A stretch of DNA of 57,186 nucleotides from UBA7916 sp036121365 (GTDB lineage Bacteria; Pseudomonadota; Gammaproteobacteria; Comchoanobacterales; Comchoanobacteraceae). The stretch spans positions 1 to 57,186 of the forward strand of contig JAZAFR010000028.1 in the NCBI GenBank assembly GCA_036121365.1, in the 5' to 3' direction. The translations under genes and the position numbers were made by a program. Positions within the stretch are counted from its first letter, which is position 1; every line of letters begins with the position of its first letter. Under the pieces are notes generated by a model that worked only from the letters and a program-made list of their open reading frames with translations, had not been told where the DNA came from and searched no databases. Below are positions 33,653 through 44,468 of this stretch, piece by piece.

Positions 33653-36600
33653 TTAAGCAGATGGTGCATTTCCGCTAGGAGGATTGATATTATTTTTCAA
33701 CGCATCAATAATATCATCTCTAGAAGTTCTTCTAATACCTCCTTTACAATCCTTAATGGCTTTTTCAAGAGAAGCATTTAATAGATCAAATTGATTTTCA
33801 TCAATACCATTTTCTAGCTTCGCGAAAATCGATGTACGAACACCCTGAACCTCTCTAGAAATTCTAGCGTACTTATCATCTCTAGATTCACTAGATTCAG
33901 AAGAGAATTTATCAGAAACCTTTGTTCTAAGGTCAGAAGCCTTTGTTCTAAGGTCATTTGTACCTCTATATTCCATAGCATCTTCAAACTCTTTAAGTTT
34001 TTCCAGGACTTCAAGTATTTTCTCGTCCATGGCTTCATTTCCACTTGATCTAAAAGCACTTTCAAATCCAAGGTCTTTCAGATCTTGGTCAAACGTACTC
34101 TCTTTAGAATCTGCTGCTGCACGTTCGATTTGAGTAACCCAATAGTCTCGATGTTTTCTATGTAGACCGACTTTATCGTCTCTAAGTGCCATAATGAGTG
34201 CTTCACCAACATCCCCGGCATTACGCTCATTAATGACTATATTTTCTAATACTGTTTGATCGTACTTTGCAGCTTCCACGCCTTTGAGTCGATTTCGTAC
34301 CGTTGTGTCCTTACGATCTTTTCTTGGTAGCGGTATTGAGGATCTTTTTGCATATTGGCTAACCAAGTGATCACGAAGTTCTTTACAAGATTCTACTTGA
34401 ATTTTAGAATTAAGACGTTTGAAATCGTCGGGTTCTAAGCCCTCAAGATCTTTTATGCGTGCAATCCTATCTGCTTCGACCTGTGCGTCTTTTTCAGCAT
34501 TGGCCGCAATGATGAGTTTGTCTAGAGGACTGTAGTCGAGAGAGCCTTTTTTCATGCCTTTTGCCATTTTTTTGAGTGCTTCTTTGACTGCATTGTTATC
34601 AGGAGCTATTGCCCCTTCTGATAATGATACACCATCCTTATCCTTATAAAGTTCCATATTTGGATCTCCTAATATGGCATCCTCGTCAAGCATTTTTAAA
34701 ATCTCATCTGCAAAATATTTGTTCATCTCAGTTTTAAATTGCGCTTGTGCTGTTTGATTTGCTGAATCAATTTGGCTATAAGAATGACATGCTCTGAGGA
34801 GTTTGTCGAGTATGGGATTATCCTCAGTGACTCTGTATATTTTGGATATGGTGTCATACAGTTTCCAAGGATCTAGATCTTCATTGCCAGTAGCAAAAGT
34901 TACACCAACAACAACACCACGAGCATTGCATTTTGCTTTTAAAGCATTAAAGGCAGTTTCAACATTCTCTTTAACCTTGTCCCCTACAGTAACTGACTTG
35001 GCTTTGGCATCTACAAGATTTGCCATGGCTGTATCAAAATCTGCTTTTTCGCTGAAAGATTCCCCATTCTTCAGATAGAAAGCGACTTCATCTTTTGAAA
35101 GTGAAGGAATGTCTACATCAAGGGTGTCTGTGTAAAATTCAGCAAGATGTTGAGATATTCCTCCTTCAAGATCTATGCTATGATAAAGACCTGTTAAGGT
35201 TGTTTTGAATTTATCGCGAAGTTCTTGATTGCTTTGAAGTTTTATGCGAAGAGGTTTTGGAAGATCGTCGTATACCTTTAGCATCTCACCAGGTTTTGCA
35301 GTTTTCATTATCTCTTCCAGACGTGTGGAGAGACTTCTTTTCGCTCCCGCATCAATAGGCTGTTTGGTTTCAGCAGCCCACTCTTTTACGACTGGTGAAA
35401 TTCCATCTATTCCTTTTTTGAGTCCTTTGGATCCATTGACACGCATCAACATATCAAAACCTTCAGCACGAAATAACGGATCAAAAATTTGTTTTTCTGC
35501 GGAATCTTTATAAGCATCTTTAGTTGCTTGATGTCTCCCTTCTTGAGCTGATTTGCTCTCTGATTTTATTTCTTTTTCTTCCGCAGTACTCTGGGCCTCT
35601 TTATCTTTTGCGAGCACGCCCTCTAAGATTTTGTTGAGCTCTTCGACATATTTTTTAAGAGTTGCAACTGCAGGTGGTAATGTGCCTTTAATAGATCCAC
35701 CAACGGGGTTGGCCTTCACAGCGTCGACAATGGCTTTTGCTTGATTTTGATATTCATAACTTTCACCGAACAATACAAAATTATCGACGATGGCTTGATT
35801 TATGGCCAATACACCTGGATCTTGGATTCCTTCATCCACCAAATTATCGACTTGAGCTTCTATCTCGGTGACTAGATTTTGTATTTTTGTCTGAGCCGGT
35901 GTTGTAACACGAGACATCATTTTGGAATAACCAGTCCCAGCCCAATCACATACCATTTCACCAAAGCTACACAGCTGTTCTTTTATGCCGGGTTGTGCAC
36001 TTTTAGAATGCATGTATTGATCTAGAAGTGTCAGCACCGAATCATCTTTTGTATCGAATACAGTAGAGAACAAATCTTTGGGTTCTTCTAACACTGAACC
36101 ATCCACTTCAGTAAGCTCCTTCTGACTCTTGGATTTTCCTAAACGAGCACATTCTGTAAGAACACCTTGTGCCGCTTCTAAGTCAAGATACAAGTTTTTG
36201 ACGTAATCTTTAGAAGCTTCGAATTTTCCGTTCACAAAAAGAGGTAAACCTAGAACATCTCTTAGCTCATCAATTCCTGTTATTTTTGCTGCTTCATCAT
36301 TGGTGCAAATATAAACTTGAAGTTGATCCAAAGTTAAACTATTAAATCCTGAGGTTCTCTTAATCTCATTTAATGCCTCCCAAGCACGAATGATCTGTTG
36401 TTCAGAAGCATTTGTATAATGTCCACCATATGGTTTCTTATTTGCTCTGAGCAGTTCAATTGTTTCTTTACGAGATTCTAGAGCACCCTCATAGCGTGTT
36501 TTGGCCTCGTTATACTCAGTCACTTTATGTTCATAAGAGTCTTTATTTATTATGCCTCCAGCAAGCATATCCTGTTTTTTCAGTGGGAATCGATAAGCAC

Positions 36601-39600
36601 CTTCTATTTTTTTAAGAAGACGAGTTCGAATATTTTTTGCATATGCTTCTAGAGTGTCCCTAGTGATGTCCTTAAATCGTTGCTTTGGACCTCTGTCCCA
36701 AGTATATGAAGCCATCAGATCTTCATCTGAGATTACAGATTTTACAAACAATCTGGTATTGTAGCCATATTTTTTAAATTGTTCTTGGGCTTGTTCCTCT
36801 GTAAGTCCATCAACAGCAGTTTTCAATGCAGGTCGAGTTTCTCCGGCTTTTAAAGCTGCATAATCTGGATTACTTTTCAGTTCTTCAACAAATGTTTTCA
36901 GCTTGCCAGTTGTGCCTTTTGCAGTAAGTGCTGCTTCACGAAAACCTTTTAGTTGTTTGGCAGCAAAATCCAGATTAGGTTTTTCCCCCTCAAGTGCATC
37001 TTGACGAACTTTGTAAGCTAGGCCTTTTAATATCTTGTTAACTGCGGTGTTTCCAGCCTTCATAGACTTCCTGCTCTCTTTTAAACTTTTTTGTGTTTCT
37101 CGCAAAGACTGAGCCAATGCTTTAGGATAGGGACGATCTAAGCCTTGAGAGAAACGTATATTTTTGTCAGAAGAAAACTCTTTATACTCGGTTCTACGTC
37201 TACGATTAACTTTATCACTCAGATCTTTGAATGATTCCAAGAGCTGACTTTCTTGATATTTAGTCATAGATTCAGCCAGACTGTCATCAGTCGCATTGCC
37301 TTGCTTACATGCTTTTTCATAACTTTCCAATGCACGTTTTCTATACTCAACAACCTTTTTAACTTGACTCATTAAATCTTGGTAAGGTTTTAATTCCTCT
37401 GGTATAGATTGTGTAGATCTAGGAGCCGTTGTTTTACCTCTTATGGTGACAGACCTGTCAGAAGATTGTCCAGATGCCACTATTTGTGCATTGATTGCAT
37501 AATATCGATCCTCTAAATCTGACTCTACTTTTTGAAAAGAGCCACCCTCGTCATTAATACCAGATAGATATTTGGCACACACAAACAAGAATTGCTGCTG
37601 TTGATTAATAAGTGTATTATCTTTATTAGGTTGCGTTTTTGCTTGTTCAAAGAGCCCCTTGAATGACTTCTGTGCTTTCTCTGCTTCATCTTTATACTTG
37701 TCTTTAGATTGAACAAAAACATCGGTTAGTTTTTTGACACGGGTAAGTTGTTTTTTTTGTTTCTCCATTGATTGTCTAACATGAGAGGATGTGGCACTTT
37801 TAAGTACTTCATCAATAGCATCAATGGCACCTGTAATGTTGTCAGACGCAGATTTCATGCTAGGGTCAACAAAGTCCATACCAGAATCATTGTCAAGATG
37901 TTGTTCATAAGTACCGATTTCTTCAAGGGCGTTTAACTCTTGCATGATGCCTTTAAATTTTTCTGAATTAGTACCTGTAGAAAGAAGCGCTTCACGCAAA
38001 GATTTAATACCATCGCTCAATGAGTGCTCAGTTTCTGCTGCAGACTCTTTAGTATTCTGAATGAGTTGTATAGATTCTTTGAGATTTGCTCGACTTTTTA
38101 AGCCTTGAACATATTGAATAGCTTTTTCTGAAAAGGCTATTAGCTTCTCTTTTACTTTGGGGTCTGTTGATCCAGTATCCTCAAGATAATCCTGTACTAA
38201 GTCACTTGATGGACTTTGGGGGGCCAAGGTTGAGCTGGGTTGCACAGATGCAATCAAATCTTCTAGCTTTTTAATAATGTCATCATATGTAAAAAGTCGC
38301 ATGTCAAGGTCAGTCAGATCAGACTGATATTTTGCTCTTGCTATTGGTTCAAATATGAACATTCTTCTATAAATAGCGTTAATTTCGGAGTGATACGCTT
38401 TAAAATTTTTATCAGTTCCCATTTTATTAAAAAGCCGTTGCAAGTCTGTTGCTTGTTCATCGACTTCGTTTTCAAACCTTGCTAGGTCAGATACTAGTGA
38501 CTCTTGTAGAGTTGAGAATGATTGGCTAAGTAATGGTGTAGTAGCAACCTGTGGCTTCACATCTGGGAAATAAGAAAGTTTTCCATCTTTACCCAGTGCG
38601 ACTGGTTTTTTAATTTCTTCTAGGCTCTCAAGTTGAGCTTTGTTTAAAGAAATCCTCTCTTGTGCCAGGGTAAGACTGTCTATTGTAAGGTCTAGATCAG
38701 AAATTTGCTGGTTCATATAATCTTTTATGGCATCTTTTTTTTGTTGCTCGTTAAATCTATCAAAGTCGTTGAACATACCTTGAATGCTCTCCTTGAAACA
38801 ACCAGCAAGCAGTAATCGGTCCGGGTCCAAACCTCGTGTGCGTTCAGGTGTCTGTATAATAAGTTCTTGAAATCCTTCGTCTTTGAGAAGGTCTAGAGAG
38901 CCTTTCATATTTCTTAATTGAGTAATATAAAAATCATACGCCTCCTCAGATTGGGGTTTGCTAGTCTCAACCAGTTCGTTAATCTGGTCAATCAATCCTG
39001 AGGGGTCGCCCATGTACATGTCAGCATATATGGCTGCCAAGCTGTCATTTCTGACCATGTTTCTCAAGGAATCTATGCGATCATTAAAGAAAGTATAAGG
39101 TCTTCTTCTATCTGCATCTCCCATCATTGTAGTAATCGCCTCTCTTATATTTGCTGGAAGATTGGCAAAATGAAACGCAACATCATGTTCGGTTGAGTAT
39201 ACAGTATTGTCACCATGCAGGCCCATTTTTTTTATAGCCTCTAGGGATGCGTCTTGTAGGTTCACAATGTTGGAAAGTGCCTGATATCTTGCAGGTGAAC
39301 TGTCCTGCACAGACATATAGTTGTTCATGGAATCTGTAAAAGCATCGATTTTACGCTGAATGTCAGATTCTTCTCCCGAGTATTCCAGTATACAATCTTC
39401 AATGTCTTCTTGGGTTTCTTGACTCATTGCTGCTACCCCTTGCCCTCGAAAGAACCAATTCCTTTCTTCTTTTCTTGCATCATGCATTTTTTCACTTGTA
39501 AATTTAGCCATTAGGCCTGTATTTACAGCAGAAACTACAGATTGGATTGATGCAGGATAAGTGAGTCCATCCAATTTTTTAATGATCAACTGATAAATAA

Positions 39601-40591
39601 AATCATTGCCTTGGGGAACAGCAGCCTTAATTTCATTCTGGGTAAATTTACTTTTTTCATAGGCTTTACCTTCCGACAACCTTACCAACAACGCACTTCG
39701 TCCTTGCAGAGCATTAACCATCGTTCTCATACTTTCTTCCATATCGGCGTCAAAAGTTTTAGTTTCAACATTTTGCAATAAATTCCGTACAGCTCTCTGG
39801 AGACCTAACGCTTTTTGTACAGCTTTCGGTGAATACTCCGTGCGTGCTGCTTTCTCTTGTTGTCTAATGATAGCATCGATGGGCTCAACGCATTCTGAAC
39901 CATACTGGTGGATTAATTCGCCTCTACGTTCCATAAGTTCATCCCTATCTTCAGCAAGGTCGTCAAGCGTTGTTTGGTATGCATTTTCGGCAGTGGTTTT
40001 TTCATCATGATCCTGTATGTTTTTAGCCGTGAATCCATCACGCATGCCATCTCTATCTGCTAGTACAACTTCTTCATCAGGTTGATTTGGTACAATAGCG
40101 TTGCAGACTCCATAGACTTCACCAGAACGATATTGTATCTCGTCAAATTCTGTTCCCTGCAATAAACTCCCATTAGTGGTAGAATATTTTCTGCCTGTTT
40201 CTAATTTAGACCCTACCTGAAGATAATAGTGATCAGGTTGGATTTTGTTTCTTACTGCCTGCTTGAGTTCTTCCTCCAATGCATCTTCAAGACGTGATCT
40301 TCCACCAAAGAATCCTATGCGAATGCTGTTATTATATGCATCTAAACCTTGTGGATTTTCTTGAAAGAAATGAGTTATCATGTGTTCCATAAAATTAGAT
40401 AGATCTGTATCACTTTTAGTGACTTTATTAACTTCTGTTATTACACTCTTTGGTTCGCTTACTCCTCGTAAATGTTGACCGATGAGTGCTTGCCTATCTT
40501 GATTAAGTTGTTCCAGAATGTGAATTCTTTCTTTTATTGATTTGTCTGTAAAATAGGCTTCTATTGCAGATTGCATTGTTTGTTTAGGCAT
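33653..40591 (-). CDS. Giant helical protein, effector candidate
   Basis: A 2,312-residue protein, about 12% of the window. It is predicted almost wholly alpha-helical, with long charged heptad-like stretches and no signal peptide or clear membrane segment. I recognise no catalytic domain. The N-terminal 120 residues include a compact-looking part (FGGRSRLEDALEEEL), and the C-terminus ends in a short Pro/Asn-rich tail. A strong AAGGAG lies before the ATG and a strong terminator follows, so it is probably expressed. The plus strand shows no G excess here, unlike neighbouring minus-strand genes such as the usher-like gene. Large helical cytosolic proteins are common among secreted effectors of Legionella-like bacteria, but a structural role is also possible. 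Confidence 0.85.
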   Translation of the reverse strand: MPKQTMQSAIEAYFTDKSIKERIHILEQLNQDRQALIGQHLRGVSEPKSVITEVNKVTKSDTDLSNFMEHMITHFFQENPQGLDAYNNSIRIGFFGGRSRLEDALEEELKQAVRNKIQPDHYYLQVGSKLETGRKYSTTNGSLLQGTEFDEIQYRSGEVYGVCNAIVPNQPDEEVVLADRDGMRDGFTAKNIQDHDEKTTAENAYQTTLDDLAEDRDELMERRGELIHQYGSECVEPIDAIIRQQEKAARTEYSPKAVQKALGLQRAVRNLLQNVETKTFDADMEESMRTMVNALQGRSALLVRLSEGKAYEKSKFTQNEIKAAVPQGNDFIYQLIIKKLDGLTYPASIQSVVSAVNTGLMAKFTSEKMHDARKEERNWFFRGQGVAAMSQETQEDIEDCILEYSGEESDIQRKIDAFTDSMNNYMSVQDSSPARYQALSNIVNLQDASLEAIKKMGLHGDNTVYSTEHDVAFHFANLPANIREAITTMMGDADRRRPYTFFNDRIDSLRNMVRNDSLAAIYADMYMGDPSGLIDQINELVETSKPQSEEAYDFYITQLRNMKGSLDLLKDEGFQELIIQTPERTRGLDPDRLLLAGCFKESIQGMFNDFDRFNEQQKKDAIKDYMNQQISDLDLTIDSLTLAQERISLNKAQLESLEEIKKPVALGKDGKLSYFPDVKPQVATTPLLSQSFSTLQESLVSDLARFENEVDEQATDLQRLFNKMGTDKNFKAYHSEINAIYRRMFIFEPIARAKYQSDLTDLDMRLFTYDDIIKKLEDLIASVQPSSTLAPQSPSSDLVQDYLEDTGSTDPKVKEKLIAFSEKAIQYVQGLKSRANLKESIQLIQNTKESAAETEHSLSDGIKSLREALLSTGTNSEKFKGIMQELNALEEIGTYEQHLDNDSGMDFVDPSMKSASDNITGAIDAIDEVLKSATSSHVRQSMEKQKKQLTRVKKLTDVFVQSKDKYKDEAEKAQKSFKGLFEQAKTQPNKDNTLINQQQQFLFVCAKYLSGINDEGGSFQKVESDLEDRYYAINAQIVASGQSSDRSVTIRGKTTAPRSTQSIPEELKPYQDLMSQVKKVVEYRKRALESYEKACKQGNATDDSLAESMTKYQESQLLESFKDLSDKVNRRRRTEYKEFSSDKNIRFSQGLDRPYPKALAQSLRETQKSLKESRKSMKAGNTAVNKILKGLAYKVRQDALEGEKPNLDFAAKQLKGFREAALTAKGTTGKLKTFVEELKSNPDYAALKAGETRPALKTAVDGLTEEQAQEQFKKYGYNTRLFVKSVISDEDLMASYTWDRGPKQRFKDITRDTLEAYAKNIRTRLLKKIEGAYRFPLKKQDMLAGGIINKDSYEHKVTEYNEAKTRYEGALESRKETIELLRANKKPYGGHYTNASEQQIIRAWEALNEIKRTSGFNSLTLDQLQVYICTNDEAAKITGIDELRDVLGLPLFVNGKFEASKDYVKNLYLDLEAAQGVLTECARLGKSKSQKELTEVDGSVLEEPKDLFSTVFDTKDDSVLTLLDQYMHSKSAQPGIKEQLCSFGEMVCDWAGTGYSKMMSRVTTPAQTKIQNLVTEIEAQVDNLVDEGIQDPGVLAINQAIVDNFVLFGESYEYQNQAKAIVDAVKANPVGGSIKGTLPPAVATLKKYVEELNKILEGVLAKDKEAQSTAEEKEIKSESKSAQEGRHQATKDAYKDSAEKQIFDPLFRAEGFDMLMRVNGSKGLKKGIDGISPVVKEWAAETKQPIDAGAKRSLSTRLEEIMKTAKPGEMLKVYDDLPKPLRIKLQSNQELRDKFKTTLTGLYHSIDLEGGISQHLAEFYTDTLDVDIPSLSKDEVAFYLKNGESFSEKADFDTAMANLVDAKAKSVTVGDKVKENVETAFNALKAKCNARGVVVGVTFATGNEDLDPWKLYDTISKIYRVTEDNPILDKLLRACHSYSQIDSANQTAQAQFKTEMNKYFADEILKMLDEDAILGDPNMELYKDKDGVSLSEGAIAPDNNAVKEALKKMAKGMKKGSLDYSPLDKLIIAANAEKDAQVEADRIARIKDLEGLEPDDFKRLNSKIQVESCKELRDHLVSQYAKRSSIPLPRKDRKDTTVRNRLKGVEAAKYDQTVLENIVINERNAGDVGEALIMALRDDKVGLHRKHRDYWVTQIERAAADSKESTFDQDLKDLGFESAFRSSGNEAMDEKILEVLEKLKEFEDAMEYRGTNDLRTKASDLRTKVSDKFSSESSESRDDKYARISREVQGVRTSIFAKLENGIDENQFDLLNASLEKAIKDCKGGIRRTSRDDIIDALKNNINPPSGNAPSA

Positions 40592-40924
40592 GATGGTCTC
40601 CTTAAAAAGTTAATGATTGGGATTCATATAGACCAAGTTCCAGAAAAAAACCTGAATTTTTTGAATTTTTTTGTATTTATATAATTAGAGATAGAAAAAT
40701 ATGAGTCAATGACGACTTTTATTGGTGTGAGTTTGCATAGATATGAAAAGCAATACGGTTGAAAAAAAAGATGTTTTGAGTATTTTATAAGCATGGTAGA
40801 GGCAAGATCAATGCGCCCATGTTGAGAGCATATTGGAGAGTCTGGTGTGATACAATAAAATGACTGGGGCTGGATTCTGTATGGTGGATATGGCATAATT
40901 GTTTTTCATGCAAATGGAAGCAAC
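40592..40924. other. Intergenic region, divergent genes
   Basis: Spacer of 333 bases between the giant gene and the rhomboid gene. AT-rich; it must carry both promoters, but I cannot choose a clear -35/-10 pair. Confidence 0.5.
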
Positions 40925-41560
40925 ATGGATATTATCAATCAATTATTGGGCGCAGTCGACCAGATTAAAGCCAATATTCCTGAGATTTTAAACTTGATTG
41001 CCATTGCCTGGATGGTTCAGGCGGCCAATATGTTTATGAACTATCGCTTAAATATTTTTGGTATTATCCCTCGCCATGTGATTGGCTTACCTGGAATAGT
41101 GCTATCACCATTTTTACATGGCAATTTAACGCATATATTCATGAACTCTTTATTCTTTTTTGCCATGGGTGCCATGGTTTCTTTACATGGTATGTCCACA
41201 TTCTATGTGATCTCAATCAGCATCACTCTAATTTCTGGGGGTTTGGTGTGGTCTTTTGCAAGGCTTGCCTGCCATGTTGGGGCCAGCGGTTTGATTATGG
41301 GCTATTGGTCATATGTGATGGTCTATGCCTATTACAACCCACAGCTAATCGATCTGATAGCTGCAATTCTAGGGATGTATTACTTTGGGGCTGACTTGCT
41401 ATCCAGTGTGGCACCCGGGGAAAAAAATGTGTCCGTAGAGGGGCATTTGGCAGGCTTAGCTGCTGGTGTCATCACCGCTGCGTTTTATCAGCCAATTTGT
41501 CAGGTGATATCAACCGGTGCATGGGATGTTTTTGGTGTGTATTTAGAATGCATTGTCTAG
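40925..41560 (+). CDS. Rhomboid family intramembrane serine protease
   Basis: A 211-residue membrane protein with six hydrophobic segments. The rhomboid signature is complete: HGNLTHIFMN (H65, N67, H70, N74) in the second segment, the nucleophile S121 in HVGASGLIMG, and the base H174 in VEGHLAGLAAG. Rhomboids cleave single-pass membrane proteins within the membrane. Substrates in bacteria are mostly unknown. GGAAG lies four bases before the ATG. It is a single gene, with about 460 noncoding bases after it. Confidence 0.93.
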   Translation: MDIINQLLGAVDQIKANIPEILNLIAIAWMVQAANMFMNYRLNIFGIIPRHVIGLPGIVLSPFLHGNLTHIFMNSLFFFAMGAMVSLHGMSTFYVISISITLISGGLVWSFARLACHVGASGLIMGYWSYVMVYAYYNPQLIDLIAAILGMYYFGADLLSSVAPGEKNVSVEGHLAGLAAGVITAAFYQPICQVISTGAWDVFGVYLECIV

Positions 41561-42020
41561 ACAAAAGTGAAGGTGTTTTGGTAGCACGTGTCCGCCTCTG
41601 ATTGACCAGAATAGTAAAATCAGCGCCCACTTTTAAGAGAGGGCTAGGTCAAACAAACGATTCAGATTTTATAATATGGCACAGAAGTTTTTTCGATATC
41701 CCACAGTGACATGGTGAGAATGTTATGGGTTTTGGCGTTGAGGCATAATGGCTAAATTTTGAGACTGAGGTCAGTGAGTGAATTAACACTTGGATGATAG
41801 TTGGAGGTAGCCATCTCAGGTTGATATTCATAAGAGAGGATGAAAAAATATTGTTTCGAGGCAGCGATGTGTATCATGATTTGATTGCATGTGGCAAAGG
41901 GCCATGCATGAAAAAAAATCAATAAATAGAATATATGAACAGGAAAGAAATTTATTTGTGCAGAATCTTGAACAGTGGTCTATAAGTCAATGTAATTAGA
42001 CGAATAGATGAGGTATATAC
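41561..42020. other. Intergenic region, 460 bases
   Basis: No convincing gene, RNA or repeat is seen. A short minus-strand frame (41649-41831) has no supporting features. Confidence 0.5.
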
Positions 42021-44435
42021 ATGAACTCTAATCATACAGAAAAACACACACAAGACGATCTAAGTCGATTCTACGCTGAGAGAGATGCTGGTGAAAGCCC
42101 TGGAAAAGCGCTAGGAATGGATGGTGTTTCAAATGCAGCATACATGATCGGGAATATGATTTTAGATTCTAGTTTAAATGGGGCTGTGTCATGGGTTACA
42201 AGCAGTTTTAAAAGCACATGGCGTCGTATTGCCAGATACATGCCTTTAAGAAAAACAACAGAAAATCAAAATCCAGAAAAAATCAGAGAAAAAAAAGGGT
42301 GGTTTGGAGAGTTAGAAAATCCAGATACATACTTATTCTTATTGTGTAGTTCAGGCCTTAAAAATACACTTCAACAAGGCAGAGCCACCTTTATTATTAG
42401 ACAGTTATTGAGAATACCAAAGTTTGGTGAATTTGAAGATATATCACAGGCATCTAGTAAGATTGCAGAAGAGCTAGAGATAGAAGGAGCAGCCACAGTC
42501 TTAAGTATTGAAGAATTACTTCGTTCTTTTGTAACATTGCTGTGGTCCAAGTGTGATGGGGAATATGAGGATAAAAAGATATTTGCCAAGGACATTGCAG
42601 AATTGGCTACACAGCTCTTAGTGGATCATGATGACGAGAAAACGCCGGGAAGTAAAGTCGTAGAGATATTAAAGTTTGCTAAAAAACATGACGTGCTACA
42701 GGTTTTTATTGAGAATAATCAAAAGATAGCTAAATTGGCATGTGAGATATGGGAAAAAAAATCAGATCAGACCGAAAGTATTGGGTTTGATAAAAAAGCA
42801 GTCAAAGCTATGGAGCCTGTAATAGCGTTGGTGCTAAAGGAAGGGCTAAAGAATGAAAAAAGTTTTCCAGTCACCGCAGATTTTTCTGGGGTGTTGGTGG
42901 ATATGATTGCAATGGATCATGCCAGCAGGGAAAAGCCTACCTTGGTGAATTTGACAGATACGATATTTCAATTAGCCGCCTCAAATACAACAATTAAAGA
43001 TAAACTGTCATCAAAAGGCGAAGAAAAATTGACAGATGAAGCAAATGGAGTACTGGAGTTTCTCAGAGGTTTCTCTATCAATGCACTAAAGGTTAATGGT
43101 CTCGGTATATGCTTACAGAACGAATTAACCAATTTAGAAAATCAAAAGAAAGAACTGGTTGATTTTATGAATAAAAGAAAAGCGCAAGGTGCTGAAAAGT
43201 CAAGAGGTTTGGTTGTCCTAGGTGAAGAAAGTAAAAAACTAACAGAGATGCTCAATGTATTACAGAATGCCGAAATTGGTCAAAGAACAGATGACAAACT
43301 ACAGTTGTTAAATATGGTTTGGGAATACAAAAGAGAGGAGGTGAAAAAGGGAAAAGAGTGCAGATCGAGAGCCAAGAAACTACTAGATAAAGTCAACGAT
43401 TTCTCAAAGGTACATCATTTGTGCAGTGAAGAAAAAGAGTATATGGCGAATATGAGTCAGAAAAAGACGTATTTCGAGGAAAAACAACAAGAGCTAACGC
43501 TTGAAAAGAGCAGAACAGATTTTAATGGCACATTTCTAAGCGTGCATGAAGAAATAATCAAGTCCAGAAAGCATGTTTCTGAAATATTGTCACAAATTAA
43601 AGCAGGACATATGGTTCATCATGGGTTGGAGTGCTTCTCTTTTCATGATCAGCAAGAAATGATAAAAGCAGCCCAAAAAAATGGTCTAGATAAAGATGAG
43701 GTCAATATACTTTTAACAACGCCCGAGATGCAGAAAAAGATTCGGCGTTGGAAAGGTAAAGAGACAGATAGAAATAGAGCGCAACTGCAGGGAGTCAAAG
43801 AAGTACAGTTAAAGCATATGCAAGCAGAGGAAGACAAAGCACTTAAATCATGTATACAAACAATGCGACACGGGTTGGCAAGTAGGGACAACTGGCAGAC
43901 ACGTGCAGTGGTGTATATCGTGGCATTTCTAATGTACTTTAGACTAACAGGGATTGATTTTTTGTTACGATTGCAAAGAAAGGTAGAGAAGCGCAATGAA
44001 AAAAGAGGAGCTCCAATCGATGAGTCTTTGCTGGCAAGATTGATAAAGTCTGTGAACATGATTAAGCAAAGAAATCCTGAATTCTGGAAAAAAATGAATA
44101 AGGGGGTGGGCGCTGATATTCGAGGAGTTTTAAAATTATTATTGGTAGAAAGAGCTCGTGGATACCTCTACACAAGACCCAAACACATAGAGGACAATAT
44201 CAGAAACATCTTTGATTATGTCGTGAGACAAGGGGTTTCTGTAGAGAAAACATACGAGCCCGTCAATCTTCTATTGAGCATCTGGACAGATCCTGAGAGC
44301 TTCAATGCTCGTTATGACGATCTCAAAAAGCAGGTGCATAAGAAAAAGATCCTGACACCCACAAAGAAAAATGTAATAGATGAAGATCACTTAGATCTTG
44401 AGTCAAGCAAGAAACCCAGGCCCAAAAAGGGTTAA
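42021..44435 (+). CDS. Large helical protein of unknown function, effector candidate
   Basis: An 804-residue protein with no signal peptide. The region around residues 380-560 has strong coiled-coil character (many Lys, Glu and Leu in heptads). One hydrophobic segment near residues 627-651 (VVYIVAFLMYFRLTGIDFLL) could span a membrane. The C-terminus is basic (ESSKKPRPKKG). I do not recognise a family. GAGG lies eight bases before the ATG. Coiled coil plus a late membrane segment is common in vacuole-membrane effectors, but no evidence of export exists here. It converges with typA. Confidence 0.72.
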   Translation: MNSNHTEKHTQDDLSRFYAERDAGESPGKALGMDGVSNAAYMIGNMILDSSLNGAVSWVTSSFKSTWRRIARYMPLRKTTENQNPEKIREKKGWFGELENPDTYLFLLCSSGLKNTLQQGRATFIIRQLLRIPKFGEFEDISQASSKIAEELEIEGAATVLSIEELLRSFVTLLWSKCDGEYEDKKIFAKDIAELATQLLVDHDDEKTPGSKVVEILKFAKKHDVLQVFIENNQKIAKLACEIWEKKSDQTESIGFDKKAVKAMEPVIALVLKEGLKNEKSFPVTADFSGVLVDMIAMDHASREKPTLVNLTDTIFQLAASNTTIKDKLSSKGEEKLTDEANGVLEFLRGFSINALKVNGLGICLQNELTNLENQKKELVDFMNKRKAQGAEKSRGLVVLGEESKKLTEMLNVLQNAEIGQRTDDKLQLLNMVWEYKREEVKKGKECRSRAKKLLDKVNDFSKVHHLCSEEKEYMANMSQKKTYFEEKQQELTLEKSRTDFNGTFLSVHEEIIKSRKHVSEILSQIKAGHMVHHGLECFSFHDQQEMIKAAQKNGLDKDEVNILLTTPEMQKKIRRWKGKETDRNRAQLQGVKEVQLKHMQAEEDKALKSCIQTMRHGLASRDNWQTRAVVYIVAFLMYFRLTGIDFLLRLQRKVEKRNEKRGAPIDESLLARLIKSVNMIKQRNPEFWKKMNKGVGADIRGVLKLLLVERARGYLYTRPKHIEDNIRNIFDYVVRQGVSVEKTYEPVNLLLSIWTDPESFNARYDDLKKQVHKKKILTPTKKNVIDEDHLDLESSKKPRPKKG

Positions 44436-44468
44436 TGACAATGATTCAATCAATCAAGACAGTCGCTG

